The notes under the pieces were generated by a model. It did no database searches, was not told the DNA's origin, and saw only the letters and a program-made list of their open reading frames with translations. Below are positions 61,756 through 64,000 of a DNA stretch of 64,000 nucleotides, piece after piece. Numbering within the stretch: position 1 is the stretch's first letter; each line of letters begins with the position of its first letter. The stretch comes from Ectopseudomonas mendocina (lineage in GTDB: Bacteria > Pseudomonadota > Gammaproteobacteria > Pseudomonadales > Pseudomonadaceae), in NCBI RefSeq assembly GCF_008041835.1, contig NZ_VRYE01000011.1:1-64000 (forward strand), read 5' to 3'. The position numbers and the translations under genes are program-made.

Positions 61756-63555
61756 CTATGCCAGGTGAAATTGCCTAGCCATTCCCTGCAACTCGCGCCC
61801 CAGCTCGGCCAACTGAATGCTCGAGGCAGCGGTTTCGTCCATGGCCGTGGCTGACTGATCGGCAATATCACGGATCGAGGTGACGCTACGGTTGATCTCC
61901 TCAGCCACGGCAGTCTGCTGCTCGGCCGCTGCGGCGATCTGCTGGCTCATCTCCGAGATCAGGCTCACTGCCTCGGCAATGGCTGCCAAGGCGCCCTCGG
62001 TCTGGTTCGCGTCGCCAACGGTCAGACCGACCAGGCTGGCGCTCTGCTCCATGTCCGTCACGGCGCGGCGGCTACCCTCGCGCAAAGCCGCGATCAGCGA
62101 CTCGATTTCCGCCGTGGATTGCTGAGTGCGTTTTGCCAACGCCCGCACCTCATCGGCGACCACCGCGAAACCGCGCCCCTGGTCAGCGGCGCGCGCCGCC
62201 TCGATGGCCGCATTGAGCGCCAGTAGGTTGGTTTGCTCGGTGGAAGCCGCTGCGGCCTCGGCATTGCGTGCCACCTCGTGCACCGTGGCGGTCATCTCGC
62301 TCATCGCGGTCGCCACCTGATCGGTTTCCAGCTTCTGGCCGTTGACGCCCTGACGCGTTTGCTCGGCGGTTGCCGAAAGTGTCTGGGCCGAACTGGAAAT
62401 CTGCGCCACGCCGCCCTGCAGACGCCCGACCATCTCCCGCAGGTTATTCGCCATGCGCTGCATGGCAGCAAGCAGCTGACCGACTTCGTCACCACGGTTC
62501 TGCTCGATGCGTACACTGAGGTCGCCAGCGGCGATGGATTCGGCCAGGCCAATCACCCGCTTGAGCGGACGCACGATGGCCAGGCTAATCATGACTGCCG
62601 CGCCAAACCCGAACAGCAGGGCCAGGGCCGCTGCCGCGATGATCAGGCCACTGCTGGCCTGACGTTCGGCCTGCATGACCTGGCGCTGAGTGTCCAGGGC
62701 CAGATCAACGCGCTGCAGCAACTGCTCGATCTGAGCGACCAATTGCCCGTACACCTGCGTTTGTTGCTGCAGCAGGGCCGCGTACTCCCTCAGACGCTCG
62801 TTGAAAGAGTCAACATTGACGACGACATCACCGAGCACGGCCGCATAGCCGGGATCCTCCAGCGCATCGCGCAGTTGCGCAGCCAAGGCCTGTGCCTCAC
62901 GAGCCTGGGCGATTTCGCTCTGTTGGTTATCTGTACCGCGCCGACTGGCCTCCAGACGCTGGCGTGCCTGATCCAGCGCCTGCAGCAGCAACTGGTGAAT
63001 CTTGCCGACTGTGCCGGCCTGCAACACCGAATCGCCGCCCCGCTCACCCTGGGTGCTTTTGAGCAGGTCGACACCGTCCTCGGACAAGCCTTCCTGGAGC
63101 AAATCCAGACTGTTGGCGGCGCTGACCACCAGCCAGTCGGCCGCCTGCAGGGATAGCTGCATGTTGTCGGTAAGTTCAACGTAGCCGGCAAAGGCGCTGC
63201 GGTAGTCGGCCAACGCCGGCCCGACCTGCGCCATGATCGCAGCCGTTTCGCTATCCAGTTCGGTTTGCAGCGCCTGGCCAGCCTGCAGGATCATCTCGAC
63301 TTGTTCAGCCAGGTGTTCGGCATGCTGCTTGTCACCGCTCAGGGCGAATGCCTGCTCGCTCTGGCGCATACGCAGCACCTGCTCGCCCAGAGCGCTCATG
63401 CGCTGCTGCTGTTCGGCGCCGGCACTGACCTCACGCAATGCCAACAAGCCAGTGGCCGCGACCAGGACGGTCAGCATCAGCACCAAGGCAAACCCCAGCA
63501 TCAACTTGCTGGCCGTGCTCAGACTGGCCAACCACTTGCCCAATGAGCCATCCAT
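61756..63555 (-). CDS. Methyl-accepting chemotaxis protein with a shortened signalling hairpin
   Basis: A 599-residue chemoreceptor. TM1 is about 17-40, a large periplasmic helical sensor about 41-300 (helical bundle/CHASE3-like), TM2 about 303-326, and HAMP about 327-380. The hairpin tip [24 protein letters not shown] is intact. The descending helix, however, has only 20 residues between EMTATV (420) and EQTNLL (440), against 76 in the receptor at 54132-55613, while the ascending helix has normal length. The missing 56 residues equal eight heptads and the frame is intact. Signalling may be altered or lost. The ATG is preceded by AGGAGGTGTC. Confidence 0.85.
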   Translation of the reverse strand: MDGSLGKWLASLSTASKLMLGFALVLMLTVLVAATGLLALREVSAGAEQQQRMSALGEQVLRMRQSEQAFALSGDKQHAEHLAEQVEMILQAGQALQTELDSETAAIMAQVGPALADYRSAFAGYVELTDNMQLSLQAADWLVVSAANSLDLLQEGLSEDGVDLLKSTQGERGGDSVLQAGTVGKIHQLLLQALDQARQRLEASRRGTDNQQSEIAQAREAQALAAQLRDALEDPGYAAVLGDVVVNVDSFNERLREYAALLQQQTQVYGQLVAQIEQLLQRVDLALDTQRQVMQAERQASSGLIIAAAALALLFGFGAAVMISLAIVRPLKRVIGLAESIAAGDLSVRIEQNRGDEVGQLLAAMQRMANNLREMVGRLQGGVAQISSSAQTLSATAEQTRQGVNGQKLETDQVATAMSEMTATVHEVARNAEAAAASTEQTNLLALNAAIEAARAADQGRGFAVVADEVRALAKRTQQSTAEIESLIAALREGSRRAVTDMEQSASLVGLTVGDANQTEGALAAIAEAVSLISEMSQQIAAAAEQQTAVAEEINRSVTSIRDIADQSATAMDETAASSIQLAELGRELQGMARQFHLA

Positions 63556-63677
63556 GACACCTCCTGTCTACTACAGCCTACCAATCCTGAAACATAGGGG
63601 CGCAGCACTGCTGGCGACAAGCCAGCAGCGGTCGAGATGGCCGGGAGAGTTAAGTGGGCGTCGCTTTCAGAACGGGT

Positions 63678-64000
63678 TCAGGGCCGCTGCATCTGGAACA
63701 GATCGCGCGTGCGACAATAGGCACTGCCACCGAGGCGCCCGACCAGATCGAGCTGGAGCGGATCGAGACGGCCCTGCTCGTTGAGCACGGCATCATCGAT
63801 ATGCGCCAGCAGCACTTCGGCGAAGATCAGGTGACAGTTGGGCCTCTGCGGCGGATAGGGCTGGATCTGCGCCACGCGGCACTCGAAGGTCACCGCTGCG
63901 CCACTGACACGCGGCACGTCGATGCGCTCGCACGGCTGGCTGGCAATGGCGCAGTGGGCAAATTCGCTGACCTCATGCGGCAGGATCGCGGCACTGGCAT
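63678..64000 (-). CDS. Flavin reductase family protein, C-terminal part (runs off the window)
   Basis: The frame is open from the stop at 63678 to the right edge, so the start lies beyond it. The visible ~107 residues contain SEFAHCAIASQPCERIDVPRV, TFECRVAQIQPYPPQRPNCHLIFAEV and the end LVGRLGGSAYCRTRDLFQMQRP. These match FMN-binding split-barrel flavin reductase-like proteins, including the G-R-L-G-G-x-x-Y-C signature near the end. Substrate unknown. Confidence 0.75.
   Translation of the reverse strand, partial: ASAAILPHEVSEFAHCAIASQPCERIDVPRVSGAAVTFECRVAQIQPYPPQRPNCHLIFAEVLLAHIDDAVLNEQGRLDPLQLDLVGRLGGSAYCRTRDLFQMQRP

Overview
The window is chromosomal DNA from a high-GC gammaproteobacterium, almost certainly a Pseudomonas. 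The case rests on several features: a fused nuoCD, a long 531-residue isocitrate lyase just upstream of the nuo operon, the order mnmA-hflD-purB-aceA-nuo, a MuxABC-OpmB-type efflux operon, TamA/TamB, a TgpA/DUF58/MoxR cluster, and Pseudomonas-style intergenic palindromes. A relative of P. mendocina/P. oleovorans is my inference. About 48 protein genes are supported, nearly all of them core or common genes. I see no rRNA, tRNA, CRISPR array, prophage or intact insertion sequence.

Layout. 0.2-4.3 kb holds tRNA thiolation (mnmA), hflD, a drug/metabolite transporter and purB. 4.5-7.6 kb is a compact four-gene run (L16 arginine hydroxylase, acetyltransferase, a DUF protein, a small secretin-like protein). 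8.2-9.8 kb is aceA behind a 560-base leader with a strong operator-like palindrome. 10.3-25.6 kb is the complete 13-gene respiratory complex I operon nuoA-N, interrupted at three junctions by palindromic repeats. 25.7-27.8 kb holds a trans-aconitate methyltransferase gene divergent from an orphan TRAP substrate-binding gene with a clear sigma-54 promoter. 27.9-36.9 kb (minus strand) is the four-gene RND efflux operon. 37.1-37.9 kb has no convincing gene and is a giant nested palindrome. 37.9-44.9 kb holds tpx, tamB, tamA and an acetyltransferase gene. 45.1-51.4 kb holds xthA, a PstS-OmpA fusion behind a Pho-box-like site, a TerC protein, an acyl-CoA dehydrogenase divergent from its LysR regulator, and a DoxX protein. 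51.6-63.6 kb holds a lytic transglycosylase, tatD, two chemoreceptors, a DUF962 protein, a thioesterase, a CHAD protein and the MoxR/DUF58/TgpA cluster. A flavin-reductase-like gene is cut by the right edge.

Functional themes: aceA and complex I serve acetate/fatty-acid growth and respiration, and the acyl-CoA dehydrogenase and thioesterase fit that. The Mux pump, TamAB and the transglycosylase are envelope functions. Two chemoreceptors sense the environment.

The most unusual material is non-coding. (1) A ~770-bp inverted repeat at 37109-37877 has arms carrying the same series of small hairpins with compensatory base changes. (2) A ~140-bp structured repeat is present in three copies (4354-4497, 18880-19018, 44031-44171) whose stems also covary. 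(3) There are candidate RccR-, sigma-54-, CpxR- and Pho-type regulatory sites. One chemoreceptor (61756-63555) lacks exactly 56 residues, eight heptads, from one arm of its signalling hairpin.
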